64,000 bases of DNA from an uncultured Clostridia bacterium (GCA_934168365.1 CAKPNJ010000002.1:1-64000); one strand, 5' to 3'; counted from the first letter of the stretch, positions 27,554 through 37,124 are shown. Numbers and translations: made by a program. Notes: generated from the letters alone by a model not told the origin.

Positions 27554-27561
27554 TTATGCTT

Positions 27562-27990
27562 TTATAAGAAATCCCAGTCCCAACCTATTCGAGCATAAAT
27601 TTTAATATCTCTTATTGTTAATCTTTTTATTGTACTATAATTAAGATTTGTTAAAAAACATAAAAAAATCATTAACTCATATATTATTCTACTTTTTTCT
27701 ACTTTTATATCTCTGTACATATACTCATCATCAACATATATTGATGCTATTCCCTTTGAAATAATCCTGCAAAAAATATTTTTTTCATAAGCACTTAAAT
27801 CTTCATATTCCAAGTAATTTTTATCTGTAAAAAAAGAAAGATACACTAAAACTATTCGTTCTAATATATCTTTGCTTATTCTTTTTCTATATTCAATCTC
27901 TAAAATTGAATCAGTAATTAGTATGTCTAAAACTTCCTGTGTACTACTTTTCATATTATTAATTCTATTTTTAAAAAATTCATTTTTCAT
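27562..27990 (-). CDS. Hypothetical protein at the element edge
   Basis: A 142-residue helical protein with no recognised domain. It has the AT-rich codon use of the region and starts at ATG 27990. A terminator immediately upstream isolates it from neighbouring transcription. Possibly the last gene of the element. Confidence 0.55.
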   Translation of the reverse strand: MKNEFFKNRINNMKSSTQEVLDILITDSILEIEYRKRISKDILERIVLVYLSFFTDKNYLEYEDLSAYEKNIFCRIISKGIASIYVDDEYMYRDIKVEKSRIIYELMIFLCFLTNLNYSTIKRLTIRDIKIYARIGWDWDFL

Positions 27991-28037
27991 TATTCCTGCC
28001 TTTCTAAAAATGCTATAATTAAAAAAAGTTCAAAAAA

Positions 28038-28057
28038 AGATAGGTTTTTACCTATCT
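28038..28057 (-). terminator. Terminator at the element edge
   Basis: AGATAGGTAAAAACCTATCT followed by seven T on the minus strand. It would stop transcripts arriving from the chromosomal side. Confidence 0.7.
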
Positions 28058-28083
28058 AATTTATAATCAAAGGAGAGGAAACC

Positions 28084-28197
28084 CTACATATTACAGCATT
28101 TTTTCATTTTATCATAAGGAACAATCATCGTTACCACTAGTGCTATTAAGGTAATACCTTTTTCTTTTAAATAATTCCTCTTCATATTTAATTTCAT
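28084..28197 (-). pseudogene. Truncated pilin-like gene
   Basis: A 37-codon reading frame whose residues 12-23 (EKGITLIALVVT) match the prepilin-type N-terminus of the BspA-like protein at 60604-61671. After this the sequence loses similarity and stops. Its upstream region, including the GGAGCA..TGCTCC repeat, also matches that gene. The break fits insertion of the conjugative element into a pilin-like gene, with the remainder beyond position 1, but this is inference. Confidence 0.55.
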
Positions 28198-28199
28198 TT

Positions 28200-28654
28200 C
28201 ACTTTCTCCCTTCTTTCTATGGAGCATACTGTGCTCCACTACAATTTCTCATAGACTATTCAATACTATCTTTTATTTCCCAAATTTAAAAATTCATTTT
28301 CTTTTTCCCTCCTTCTATTTTTTGCTTTAAAAGAAGCATTTTAACAACACAAAAAGGCAGGTCATTTAAGTATTTTCATACTTATAACCTGTCTTATATA
28401 CGTTTAATAAAGCTAATTTCTTAGCTTGGTTATTATTTATTAATGTTGTAGCTCTCTCTCTCTCTCTCTCTCTACTCCCGCAAAGGTTTTAGTTCTTTTC
28501 ATATTTTGTGTCTCTTTCTTACTTTTCTTTAGATTTATCACTATTGATATAATACTATATCAATTTTTAATTGTCAATAAAATTAAGATTTTATTTTTTA
28601 TTAACGAGCAGTTTATATTTTATATTTTGGTTAAATTTTTTATTTGTATTTTTT
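28200..28654. other. Non-coding region: leader repeat, hairpin, CT tract
   Basis: No convincing gene. It holds the inverted repeat GGAGCATACTGTGCTCC (28222-28238), a hairpin with AAGTAT/ATACTT and outer AGGT/ACCT pairs (28355-28394) that reads as a minus-strand terminator, and a run of about eleven CT repeats (about 28452-28473). Confidence 0.5.
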
Positions 28655-28692
28655 GCAAAAATAAGAGCCCAAAATTTAGGCTCTTATTTTGC
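28655..28692. terminator. Terminator downstream of spoIIID
   Basis: GCAAAAATAAGAGCC and GGCTCTTATTTTGC pair with a short loop; T-runs on both strands. It lies 47 bases after the spoIIID stop. Confidence 0.8.
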
Positions 28693-28738
28693 AACCTATA
28701 TTTAAAGGTTGTTATTGGATTTTAGTATAATGTTCTTA

Positions 28739-28942
28739 TTAATTAATATTTTCGCCTATTGATTCTAGGACTCCATAAACATCTTTGGCCATAGTTGTCG
28801 AAATTTCTGGTAACCTTTTTGTAATGTCATTGCGTACTGTAGCTTTGTCTACTTTAAAAGCTTTTGCAACTTCTTTAAATGTTGCCCCATATGTAAGTAT
28901 GTACCAGCCCATATCTAAAGCCCGGCGTTTATTTTTATCCAT
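28739..28942 (-). CDS. spoIIID: SpoIIID-like sporulation regulator
   Basis: A 67-residue helix-turn-helix protein: ATFKEVAKAFKVDKATVRND then ITKRLPEI, matching the SpoIIID pattern of a mother-cell transcription factor. GAAGGAGG lies ten bases before ATG. Codons 6-7 are CGC-CGG, read here in frame zero; the second Arg aligns with a conserved Arg of SpoIIID proteins, as far as I recall. A +1 shift at this CGG would end the protein after two more codons (GGG-CTT-TAG). It is the only native gene in the window with an unshifted CGG. Confidence 0.8.
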   Translation of the reverse strand: MDKNKRRALDMGWYILTYGATFKEVAKAFKVDKATVRNDITKRLPEISTTMAKDVYGVLESIGENIN

Positions 28943-29034
28943 TATACTTTCCTCCTTCGAGAATTATTATAGCCATATTAGGCTATGCACTTTATATTAT
29001 ACTCCTTAATTATGTCAATGTCAAATACTGGAAT

Positions 29035-30150
29035 TTATTTAACTACTTCGCTTAATACTTTTGCTAGGTACTTCATGCTTACTAAAGTTTGGTCTAGGGT
29101 GTTGCCTGTTGCGCCAACTTCTATTATTGTTGCTGCTTTGGTTACATGTTGATTATATGTAGTTCCTCTTAATATTATTGGTTTAAACAAACCTGGATAT
29201 AGTTCATTTGCTTTTTCTTGTACTTTTATTGCAAATTTTAAATTTTGCGCCCAAGTTTCATGTTTTATGCTTCCTTCATTTCCTCCTATTACAAACATAA
29301 GTTGTGCAGCATATTCTTCTCCTATTTTTACTGTTGGAGCATATGTACTGTCTCCTATTGCATCTCTATGTAAATCAATTACAACATCTGTATTTTCGTT
29401 TTCGTCTAATAGTTTGGTTACAGTTTTTAGAGAATTGGCATATGACCCAGTATATGATGGATAGTCATGATAACTTTCATCATGTATAACATTATATCCA
29501 TATGTTTTAAGTTGTGCTTCTAACTCATTTCCTACTCTTATAACTGAATAGTTTTTATCTGTTGTTCTAAAATTGCCAGTTTTCTTATATTGATATTTTT
29601 CACTTGGTGTATAGCTCTCACATGAGTGTGTGTGATATATTAAAATGTTATCTTTTTTTACTGTAATATCTGGTTTTAATATTTCTTCAGTTAGTTTATA
29701 TTTAACTTCATTTTTTATTTTTACCCCGTTATATTGTGTTGTGTATTTATTTGGTACATTTGAACTTTGTACCTCTGTTTTTAGCCCTGTTTGAGCCTGT
29801 TCTACTTTTGTTTCATTTGCTTCTGGTTCATTACTAGTTGGTTGTTCAGCTTTTGTTTCTTCTAAAGAATTTATTACTTTTAATTCCATCCCTAAAGCTA
29901 ATTTTAGTGGATCAATTGATGCTAATTTTGTTGAAGTCTCGTTAATACTTTCTGTGTTTGTTACAGGCAAGGCAATATTGATAAAAGATGTCATTAATTT
30001 TTTGTTGTTGGTTTCTTGAATTTGATTTTTTATATTACTTTGATTTTGTGAAAGATATTTAGTTATCGCTATAACTACAGTTACTAATATTGTGATTTTT
30101 ATAATATATTTTATTATGTCTTTTAAATTTAATACTGCCATATTTATCAT
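29035..30150 (-). CDS. spoIIP: SpoIIP, peptidoglycan amidase of engulfment
   Basis: About 371 residues: membrane anchor (about 13-32), variable linker, then the SpoIIP amidase/endopeptidase domain with ILIYHTHSCESY (zinc His and Glu), VVIDLHRDAIGD and TIIEVGATGN. It degrades septal peptidoglycan with SpoIID and SpoIIM. The ATG at 30150 follows AAAGGAG. That ribosome site is one arm of a 14-bp hairpin (30161-30210). Confidence 0.9.
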   Translation of the reverse strand: MINMAVLNLKDIIKYIIKITILVTVVIAITKYLSQNQSNIKNQIQETNNKKLMTSFINIALPVTNTESINETSTKLASIDPLKLALGMELKVINSLEETKAEQPTSNEPEANETKVEQAQTGLKTEVQSSNVPNKYTTQYNGVKIKNEVKYKLTEEILKPDITVKKDNILIYHTHSCESYTPSEKYQYKKTGNFRTTDKNYSVIRVGNELEAQLKTYGYNVIHDESYHDYPSYTGSYANSLKTVTKLLDENENTDVVIDLHRDAIGDSTYAPTVKIGEEYAAQLMFVIGGNEGSIKHETWAQNLKFAIKVQEKANELYPGLFKPIILRGTTYNQHVTKAATIIEVGATGNTLDQTLVSMKYLAKVLSEVVK

Positions 30151-30160
30151 AATAAAAATT

Positions 30161-30210
30161 TCTCCTTTGTCCAATTTACTATTAACTAGTATATTCTTGG
30201 ACAAAGGAGA
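30161..30210 (-). promoter_or_regulatory. Hairpin covering the spoIIP ribosome site
   Basis: TCTCCTTTGTCCAA and TTGGACAAAGGAGA form a perfect 14-bp stem. The 3' arm on the minus strand contains AAAGGAG, the spoIIP ribosome site. The stem is followed by ATTTTTATT, so it can also act as the hisS terminator. Transcripts from hisS would have the site masked; transcripts starting inside the loop would not. Confidence 0.7.
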
Positions 30211-30219
30211 TTATGATTT

Positions 30220-31533
30220 TTAGTTTTTAATTACTTCGCAAATTTTCTTTGCATTTAGTTCTATAGGAGTTTCTTCTCCTGTTTCCATATTTTTAATTTT
30301 TACTGTATTAGAACTTATTTCGTCTTCTCCAATTACAGCAACATAAGGAATTTTTAGTTTGTCTGCATATTTAAATTTTGCTTTTAATTTTTTATCATTT
30401 AAATACACTTCTGTATTTATTCCTTCTTTACGCAAATCACTTGCTAATTCAATTGATTTTGTCATATCTTCTGCCATTGGTATTATTAAAATATCTGACA
30501 TAGAATATTTATCTGATTTGATAAGTTGTAATTCATTTAGTTTATAGAATAGTCTGGTTAGACCAATTGAAATTCCAACACCAGGTAACTTTTTGTCTGT
30601 GTAATATTCAGCTAAGTTTTCATATCTTCCTCCTGAACATACACTTCCTAGTTCTTTATAGTCATTTAAAAATGTTTCATATACTGTTCCTGTGTAATAG
30701 TCTAATCCTCTAGCAATTGTTAAATCTATTTTAAAATGAGTATCTGGTACACCAAATATTCTAATGTATTTTACAACTTGTTTTAGCTCTTCTAAGCCTT
30801 GTGTAAACATTTCATTTAGAATACCTAGGTTTTCTAATTTACTAATCTTTTCGTCTGTTGTTCCATCAATTTCAATAAAAGTTAATATTCTTTCAATTGC
30901 TTGGTCATCAACACCAATTTCTTTTAGTTCTTCTATTACTTTTTCTTTTCCTATTTTGGCAAGTTTATCAATAGTTCTCATAATTTCAACTGCATTTTGC
31001 TCTTGATTTACTTCTCTAAATAATCCATTTAATACTTTTCTGTTATTTATGCATATAGTGAAATCATTGAAGCCTAAATCTGATATTAGGTTATATATAA
31101 CACTTGGAATTTCTGCGTCATTAACTATTCCAAGTTCTCCATCTCCAATAATATCAATATCGCATTGATAAAATTCACGAAATCTACCTTTTTGAGTTTT
31201 TTCTCCTCTATATACTTTACCTATTTGATATCTTCTAAATGGAAAACTTAAATTTCCATAGTTTTTAGCTACATATTTTGCAAGTGGTACAGTTAAGTCA
31301 AATCTCATTGAAATGTCTGTATCTCCTTTTGTGAAGCGGTAAATCTGTTTTTCAGTTTCTCCACCTGCTTTTGCTAATAGCACTTCTGATAGTTCTAGTA
31401 TTGGTGTATCTAATGGTAAAAATCCAAATCTTTGGTATGTTTTTTCTATTGTTTGTTTCATTTGCTCAAATAATATTTGTTCATTTGGCAATAGTTCCAT
31501 AAAACCAGCCAAAGTTCTTGGTTCTATATTCAT
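30220..31533 (-). CDS. hisS: Histidyl-tRNA synthetase
   Basis: A 437-residue class II synthetase. Visible motifs: motif 2 FRRYQIGKVYRGE, REFYQCDIDIIG, the histidine motif ARGLDYYTG, motif 3 GVGISIGLTRL and an anticodon-binding domain at the end. AGGAGG before ATG overlaps the stop of the upstream MBL gene as read in the +1 frame (31545-31547), which supports that stop. Confidence 0.97.
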   Translation of the reverse strand: MNIEPRTLAGFMELLPNEQILFEQMKQTIEKTYQRFGFLPLDTPILELSEVLLAKAGGETEKQIYRFTKGDTDISMRFDLTVPLAKYVAKNYGNLSFPFRRYQIGKVYRGEKTQKGRFREFYQCDIDIIGDGELGIVNDAEIPSVIYNLISDLGFNDFTICINNRKVLNGLFREVNQEQNAVEIMRTIDKLAKIGKEKVIEELKEIGVDDQAIERILTFIEIDGTTDEKISKLENLGILNEMFTQGLEELKQVVKYIRIFGVPDTHFKIDLTIARGLDYYTGTVYETFLNDYKELGSVCSGGRYENLAEYYTDKKLPGVGISIGLTRLFYKLNELQLIKSDKYSMSDILIIPMAEDMTKSIELASDLRKEGINTEVYLNDKKLKAKFKYADKLKIPYVAVIGEDEISSNTVKIKNMETGEETPIELNAKKICEVIKN

Positions 31534-31544
31534 TTTTCTTCCTC

Positions 31545-32196
31545 CTAATCTTCTCTTGGTTTTAATTCATCATAAATTGGCTTTTCTTCTATAATCATAG
31601 TTGATTTGCCATGTCCGTGGATATACTATTGTGTCATCTGGAAGTTTTAATAGTTTTTCTGTTATTGAATTCATTATATCCTCAAAGTTACTTGTTGGTA
31701 AATCTGTTCTACCCCAAGTTCCATGGAATAAAGTGTCTCCAGAAAATACAAGTTTTTCTTCTTCACAATATAGCGAACTTCCACCTTTTGTATGGCCAGG
31801 CGTATGAATTACCCTAAACTCTATATTTCCTATATGTATTTTATCTCCATCATCTACTATAGAATCTGGGTCTAAATGTACATCTTCTACTCCAACATAA
31901 TCTGTTAAGCTAATATTTTTATCTTGTAGTCCTTCTTTTTCCAATCTATGAATCAATATTTTTCCGCCTTTTGCGTTTTTTAATTCTACTAATGCTCCAA
32001 TATGGTCTCCATGGCAATGAGTTATGTATATATATTTTAGTTTTGCTTGTAATATATCTAGCATTTCAATAATTTTATTTACTTCTCCACCCGGATCTAT
32101 AACCATTGTTTCTTTTGTTTTTTCATCTTGAACAATGTAGCAATTTGTTGGCTCACAAATCGCTCCACTGTTTACTCTCAACTGCTTTAGTATCAT
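31545..32196 (-). CDS. MBL-fold hydrolase (glyoxalase II-like), needs +1 shift
   Basis: About 216 residues. Metallo-beta-lactamase motifs are THCHGDHIG (about 59-67), HTPGHTKGG and SGDTLF. Frame zero near the end reads IVYPRTWQINYDY. Skipping the C of CGG at 31617 gives IVYPGHGKSTMIIEEKP, the conserved last His motif (PGHG) of the family, and a stop 12 bases before hisS. Without the shift the metal-site His would be lost. A probable thioester hydrolase of the YcbL type. Confidence 0.9.
31615..31617 (-). other. CGG +1 frameshift site in the MBL gene
   Basis: TAT-CCA-CGG-ACA-TGG in frame zero; C skipped gives TAT-CCA-GGA-CAT-GGC, the invariant P-G-H-G. Confidence 0.88.
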
Positions 32197-32231
32197 TTTC
32201 TTTATTCCTCTCTAGTTCTTGTTCTTTTTTA

Positions 32232-32353
32232 TTTTGAAAAGAATTGGTATATTGCAAGGCATAATTCATTTGAAAAGTAAGGGCGCATACTTGTAGTATG
32301 TAACCGCGTTTCAAATGGATTATAACGAAGCAAGATGCTAATTATTTTCAAAA
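32232..32353. repeat. Structured intergenic element, copy 1
   Basis: About 122 bases starting six bases after the rel stop. Terminal inverted repeat TTTTGAAAA/TTTTCAAAA; inner stem CATTTGAAA/TTTCAAATG; core CATAC/GTATG flanked by CGCGGTTA and CGCCCTTA; conserved single-stranded piece AGCATCTTGCTTCGTT. A second copy at 45994-46117 keeps the structure while changing stem bases. Confidence 0.6.
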
Positions 32354-32358
32354 TCGCT

Positions 32359-34557
32359 CTATTTTTTACGTTTAACTTCATACACACTATCAACTTTTCT
32401 AATCTGTTTCAATATTTTGTTTAGTTCTTCAATATTCTCAACTTCAACAGTTACTTCTGTAATTGAAATCTTTTCTTTATTCGCTCTTGAAGTTACAGCT
32501 AATAGTTTGCTTTTTGTTCCTTCTATTTCTCTAATAATGTCTGCTAAGAGTCCACTTCTTTCATTTCCATAAACCTCTATATCAACACTATATCTAGTCT
32601 TTTCCGCTTCATACCAGTATACATCTATCATTCTGTTTTCTTCTGATAATAAATTATTTACATTTGCACAATCTTTTCTGTGTACTGATACACCTCTACC
32701 TTTTGTAATATATCCAACTATTTCGTCACCAGGAACTGGGTTACAACATTTTGATAATTTTACTAAACAATTATCTATTCCTTTTACAATAATACCTGTT
32801 TTAGTTGCTTTTGGTTTATATGCTCTATCTTTAGAAAGTACCTCTAACTTTTCTTCTAGGTTTTCAGTTTGATGGTCTTTTCTATATTCTTCTAGCATTC
32901 TGGCTACAATTTTACCTGCAGAAATTGCTCCAAATCCAACACTTGCATACATTTCATCTACTTCTGAATATTTATATCTATCCAAAGCTGCTTGTATATA
33001 TTCTGACTTAGCAATTTCAGCGTGTGTCATACCTATTTTCTTTATTTCTTTTTCTATTAAATCTTTACCTTTAACAATATTTTCTTCTCTATCGTTTTTC
33101 TTGTACCAAGCTAAAATCTTATTTTTAGCTGTTGAGCTTTTAACAAATTTAAGCCAGTCCCTACTAGGTCCTTTCGACTGATCTGATGTAATAATTTCAA
33201 CAATGTCTCCATTTTTTAATTGAGTTACTATTGGCATCATCTTACTATTTATCTTAGCACCAGTCATATGGTTGCCTATTTCAGCATGGATATAGTATGC
33301 AAAATCTATTGGTGTACTGCCTTTAGGTAATGCAATAATTTTTCCCTTTGGAGTAAATACATAAACTTCATCTTCAAAAAGCTCTGTTTTTAATGTATTC
33401 AAAAACTCATCTGGGTCTTGCATATCTTTTTGCCACTCTAAGGTTTCACGAAGCCATGAAAGTTTGTCTTCCTCAACTTTAACATTGGCTTTTTTGTTTC
33501 CCATAAAGCTAGCCTCTTTATATGCCCAGTGTGCAGCAATACCATACTCTGCTATACGGTGCATGTCCCATGTACGAATTTGCACTTCAAATGGTGTTCC
33601 TTTTGGTCCAATTAAAGTAGTATGCAAAGATTGATACATATTAGGCTTTGGTACTGAAATATAATCTTTAAATCTTCCCGGCATTGGGCTATATAGCTCA
33701 TGTACTATACCTAAAACTGCATAACAATCTTTTATAGAATTAACTATTACCCTTAATGCAAACAAATCATATACTTGATCTAAGGTAATATTATCTCTTT
33801 TCATTTTGCGGTAAATACTATATAAATGCTTTGCTCTTCCTGTAATTTCTGCTTCAATATGTTGTTTTTTTACTGACTGTTTTATTTGCTCCATAATCAT
33901 ATCAATAAATTGTAAACGTTCTTCTCTTTTACGATCAATTCCTTCTACTAATTCACGATATTCTTCTGGATATAGGTATTTAAAAGCTAAATCCTCTAGC
34001 TCCCATTTTAAAGAATACATACCTAAACGATTTGCAAGTGGTGCATATAGCTCCATTGTTTCGTTCGCATTAGCAATTTGTCTATCACGTGTTAGGAATT
34101 TTAATGTTCTCATATTATGAAGCCTATCAGCAAGTTTAATTAGTATAACTCTTATGTCTTTTCCCATTGCCAAGAACATTTTTCTATAATTTTCTACTTG
34201 TTGCTCTTCCATACTAGCATATTGAAGTTTACTAAGTTTAGTAACTCCATCTACTAGTTCTGCAATTTCTGCACCAAATTCATTTTCCAAATCTTGTTTT
34301 GTAGTTTCTGTATCTTCTACTACATCATGCAAAAGGGCTGCACATATTGTACTGTCATCTAACCCTAAAGTTGACAATATATATGCAACTTGCACTGGAT
34401 GAATGATATATGGTTCTCCTGATTTTCTTAGTTGCCCTTCGTGATGCGCCTTTGCATAATTATATACTTTTCTTATAAGTTTACTATCTGATTTTCTATT
34501 GTTCTTTTTGGTTGTATTTATTACATCTTCTATTGTCATTTCTTGTATTTCTGACAT
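32359..34557 (-). CDS. relA: (p)ppGpp synthetase/hydrolase Rel
   Basis: A 732-residue bifunctional stringent-response enzyme. HD hydrolase domain (HPVQVAYILSTL, LHDVVEDTE), synthetase domain (RVIVNSIKDCYAVLG, YQSLHT), TGS domain (VFTPKGKIIALPKG), a zinc-finger/helical part with CCNPVPGD and a C-terminal ACT domain. Complete and unbroken. Start at ATG after GGAGGGAAGC. Confidence 0.97.
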   Translation of the reverse strand: MSEIQEMTIEDVINTTKKNNRKSDSKLIRKVYNYAKAHHEGQLRKSGEPYIIHPVQVAYILSTLGLDDSTICAALLHDVVEDTETTKQDLENEFGAEIAELVDGVTKLSKLQYASMEEQQVENYRKMFLAMGKDIRVILIKLADRLHNMRTLKFLTRDRQIANANETMELYAPLANRLGMYSLKWELEDLAFKYLYPEEYRELVEGIDRKREERLQFIDMIMEQIKQSVKKQHIEAEITGRAKHLYSIYRKMKRDNITLDQVYDLFALRVIVNSIKDCYAVLGIVHELYSPMPGRFKDYISVPKPNMYQSLHTTLIGPKGTPFEVQIRTWDMHRIAEYGIAAHWAYKEASFMGNKKANVKVEEDKLSWLRETLEWQKDMQDPDEFLNTLKTELFEDEVYVFTPKGKIIALPKGSTPIDFAYYIHAEIGNHMTGAKINSKMMPIVTQLKNGDIVEIITSDQSKGPSRDWLKFVKSSTAKNKILAWYKKNDREENIVKGKDLIEKEIKKIGMTHAEIAKSEYIQAALDRYKYSEVDEMYASVGFGAISAGKIVARMLEEYRKDHQTENLEEKLEVLSKDRAYKPKATKTGIIVKGIDNCLVKLSKCCNPVPGDEIVGYITKGRGVSVHRKDCANVNNLLSEENRMIDVYWYEAEKTRYSVDIEVYGNERSGLLADIIREIEGTKSKLLAVTSRANKEKISITEVTVEVENIEELNKILKQIRKVDSVYEVKRKK

Positions 34558-34573
34558 GTGCTTCCCTCCTTTA

Positions 34574-36259
34574 TTAAATAGTTTTTCTTAAATCTTTTAA
34601 ATTTACCTGAATATCTTCATTTCCTCCAAATTGATTTATTTCTAGACTTCCAACAATATCAACTTTATCTCCAATTAAATACTTATCTGCTACTTCTCCC
34701 ATATTAAATCCAATAGCATCTATCATATAATTGTCAATTCCAAGTTTCATTTTTATATGTTTTCCTTCAGACAAACTTCTTATTGATAATATTTTTAAGT
34801 TTTTAATTAAAAATACTGGCATTTTATTGCCTTCACCATATGGCTCTAATAACTTTAATTCATTAACATCTTGCAAGTTTATCTTTTTTATATCTACTTG
34901 TTTATCAATTTGTATAATTGGTATTATATCACTAATATGGCTATTTTGTGTATATTCTTCAAATTCTTTTTTAAATTTTTCAAAATTTTCTCTTTTAACA
35001 TTTATGCCTATTGCCATACTATGTCCACCAAATTTTTCTACATATGTATCACAATTCATTACAGCATCATGTAAGTTAAAGCCTGGAATGCTCCTTCCTG
35101 AACCTTTTCCTTCTTCTCCTTCAAAGCAAATTAAAATACTTGGCTTAAAATATATATCTGTTACTTTTGATGCAACTATTCCAATTATTCCATGATGCCA
35201 ACCTTCTTGTCCCAAAACAATACAAGATTTATCCTTTTCTCCATTTTCAATTTGTTCTAAAGCTTGTTTAAATATTCTTTTTTCTGTTTCTTGTCTTTCC
35301 AAGTTATAGTTGTTTAATCTTTCTGTTATTTCTTTAGCTTCATGTAAGTCATTTGTTAGGAATAATCTTAAAGCTTCTTTTTCTTCTCCCATTCTACCAC
35401 AAGCATTTATTCTTGGGGCTATACCAAAAGATATTGTAGTAGAGTTTACTTCTTTATATCCTGTAGATGCAAGTAAAGTTCTTAAACCAATATTTTTTGA
35501 TATTGGTACTAACTTTAATCCTAATTTAGTAATTACTCTATTTTCATCTACTAGTGGAACAATATCTGAAATAGTTCCAACACATACAATGTCTAAATAC
35601 TTTAAATATTCTTTATTATCTAAATTCAATTTAATTGAAATTGCTTGTATTAGTTTAAATACTACTCCAACACCTGCTAATTGATTAAATGGATATTGAT
35701 TATCTTTTCTTTTTGCATCTACTACTGCTAAACATTTTGGTAATTCTTCTGCTGGTTCATGGTGATCTGTAACAATTACTTCTAGTCCTAATTCTGTTGC
35801 ATATTTAATTTCTTCTATACATGAAATTCCACAGTCTACAGTTATTATTAGTTTATATCCTTGTTCTGCAATTTTCTTTACAGCTTCTTTATTTAGTCCA
35901 TAACCTTCATTTAATCTATTTGGAATGTACTCTCCAACTTGTAAGTTTCTTTCTTCTAAGAATTTCTTGAGTATAGTAATACTTGTTATTCCGTCAACAT
36001 CATAGTCTCCATATATAATAGTCTTTTCTTGTGTTTGTATTGCTTTTAGAATTCTATCTACTGCCTTTTCCATATCTGGCATTAGAAAAGGATCATGAAA
36101 ATCTTCTCTTGTAGGATTTAAGAATTCCCTTACAGCTTCTTTTTCAATAATTCCTCTACTTGCTAATATACTACTAATTAAATCACTTAGTCCATTTTCT
36201 TTAGATATTTTATCTATATCATTTTTATTTTCTTTGCATACTTCCCATTTTTTATTCAT
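34574..36259 (-). CDS. recJ: Single-strand DNA exonuclease RecJ
   Basis: A 561-residue DHH-family 5'-3' exonuclease. Motifs: YGDYDVDGITS, TVDCGIS, VTDHHEPAEELP, GTISDIVPL, and the DHHA1 motif SGRSIPGFNLHDA with GGHSMAIG. The C-terminal OB-fold is present. ATG follows AGGAGA. Lies 16 bases upstream of rel. Confidence 0.95.
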   Translation of the reverse strand: MNKKWEVCKENKNDIDKISKENGLSDLISSILASRGIIEKEAVREFLNPTREDFHDPFLMPDMEKAVDRILKAIQTQEKTIIYGDYDVDGITSITILKKFLEERNLQVGEYIPNRLNEGYGLNKEAVKKIAEQGYKLIITVDCGISCIEEIKYATELGLEVIVTDHHEPAEELPKCLAVVDAKRKDNQYPFNQLAGVGVVFKLIQAISIKLNLDNKEYLKYLDIVCVGTISDIVPLVDENRVITKLGLKLVPISKNIGLRTLLASTGYKEVNSTTISFGIAPRINACGRMGEEKEALRLFLTNDLHEAKEITERLNNYNLERQETEKRIFKQALEQIENGEKDKSCIVLGQEGWHHGIIGIVASKVTDIYFKPSILICFEGEEGKGSGRSIPGFNLHDAVMNCDTYVEKFGGHSMAIGINVKRENFEKFKKEFEEYTQNSHISDIIPIIQIDKQVDIKKINLQDVNELKLLEPYGEGNKMPVFLIKNLKILSIRSLSEGKHIKMKLGIDNYMIDAIGFNMGEVADKYLIGDKVDIVGSLEINQFGGNEDIQVNLKDLRKTI

Positions 36260-36345
36260 CAATTTCTCCTAATATATTTACAGTTTGTATTATTTTACAA
36301 CAAATTCAAAACTTTTTAAAGAGAAAGTATAAAATTTGCATAATT

Positions 36346-37047
36346 TTAAGTAAAAATTATGCAAATAACTGAATAAATTATTATTTTTATAAGATTTTTT
36401 GTGATTAAGGTATAGTTATATAGTTTTATTCCTATATTGTTTATTTCGTCATAATTGTTTAATATTGTTTCTTGTTCTTTTTCTGTAAGAGTTCCTTCTC
36501 TTTTTAAATATTGTTCTGCTAATGGTTTTGCTTTTGTCATTGCATCCATTTCTAAATAGCTTCTAATTATGTAATTTATAAAGCTACATATAGCTAGAGC
36601 AAATATAGCAATATTTGGAAGCGGATTTATTTTTAATATTGCTAAAATACATATTGCAATAAAATATATAAAATATATGTTAGAAAATATGAAGTTAAAA
36701 AGCAAGGTTCTTTTATTTTGAATAGAGTGTAAACATTCATGCGCCACTGTTTGAACTCTTGTGAAGGTATTTTTTATGTTTGCTATTATAATTGAATTTG
36801 AAAGTACCATATATAAACTAGCTTGATTTCCTTCACTTTCTTCTATTTTCACATTTTCATTATTAAGCATTTTTAAGATACTCTTGCAAATCTCTTTATT
36901 TTCAGGTAGTTTATTTGTTATTTCATTCAAACCTTTATCATAACCTAATTCTTTTAACTTTTTTATATCTCTTATTTTTATGCTCCATGCAAATTTTAAA
37001 ATTATCATAGTAAGCGCACATATACAAATTATAAAAATGTATTCCAT
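36346..37047 (-). CDS. YugP-like membrane zinc metallopeptidase
   Basis: A 233-residue membrane protein with the zinc motif AHECLHSIQ (HExxH) at about 97-105 between hydrophobic segments, and more helices at about 112-150 and 205-230. This is the plan of the YugP family of putative membrane proteases. Substrate unknown. Confidence 0.8.
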   Translation of the reverse strand: MEYIFIICICALTMIILKFAWSIKIRDIKKLKELGYDKGLNEITNKLPENKEICKSILKMLNNENVKIEESEGNQASLYMVLSNSIIIANIKNTFTRVQTVAHECLHSIQNKRTLLFNFIFSNIYFIYFIAICILAILKINPLPNIAIFALAICSFINYIIRSYLEMDAMTKAKPLAEQYLKREGTLTEKEQETILNNYDEINNIGIKLYNYTLITKNLIKIIIYSVICIIFT

Positions 37048-37077
37048 TTTCTTTCCTCTTTTCTATACAATAAAAAA

Positions 37078-37116
37078 GTCGTTAAAAAAGCCTCTATTTA
37101 TAGCTTCCTTAACGAC
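37078..37116 (-). terminator. Terminator
   Basis: GTCGTTAA and TTAACGAC stem with extra AGC/GCT pairing inside, followed by T-rich sequence on the minus strand. Downstream of the YlbF-family gene. Confidence 0.75.
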
Positions 37117-37124
37117 AATTTTTC

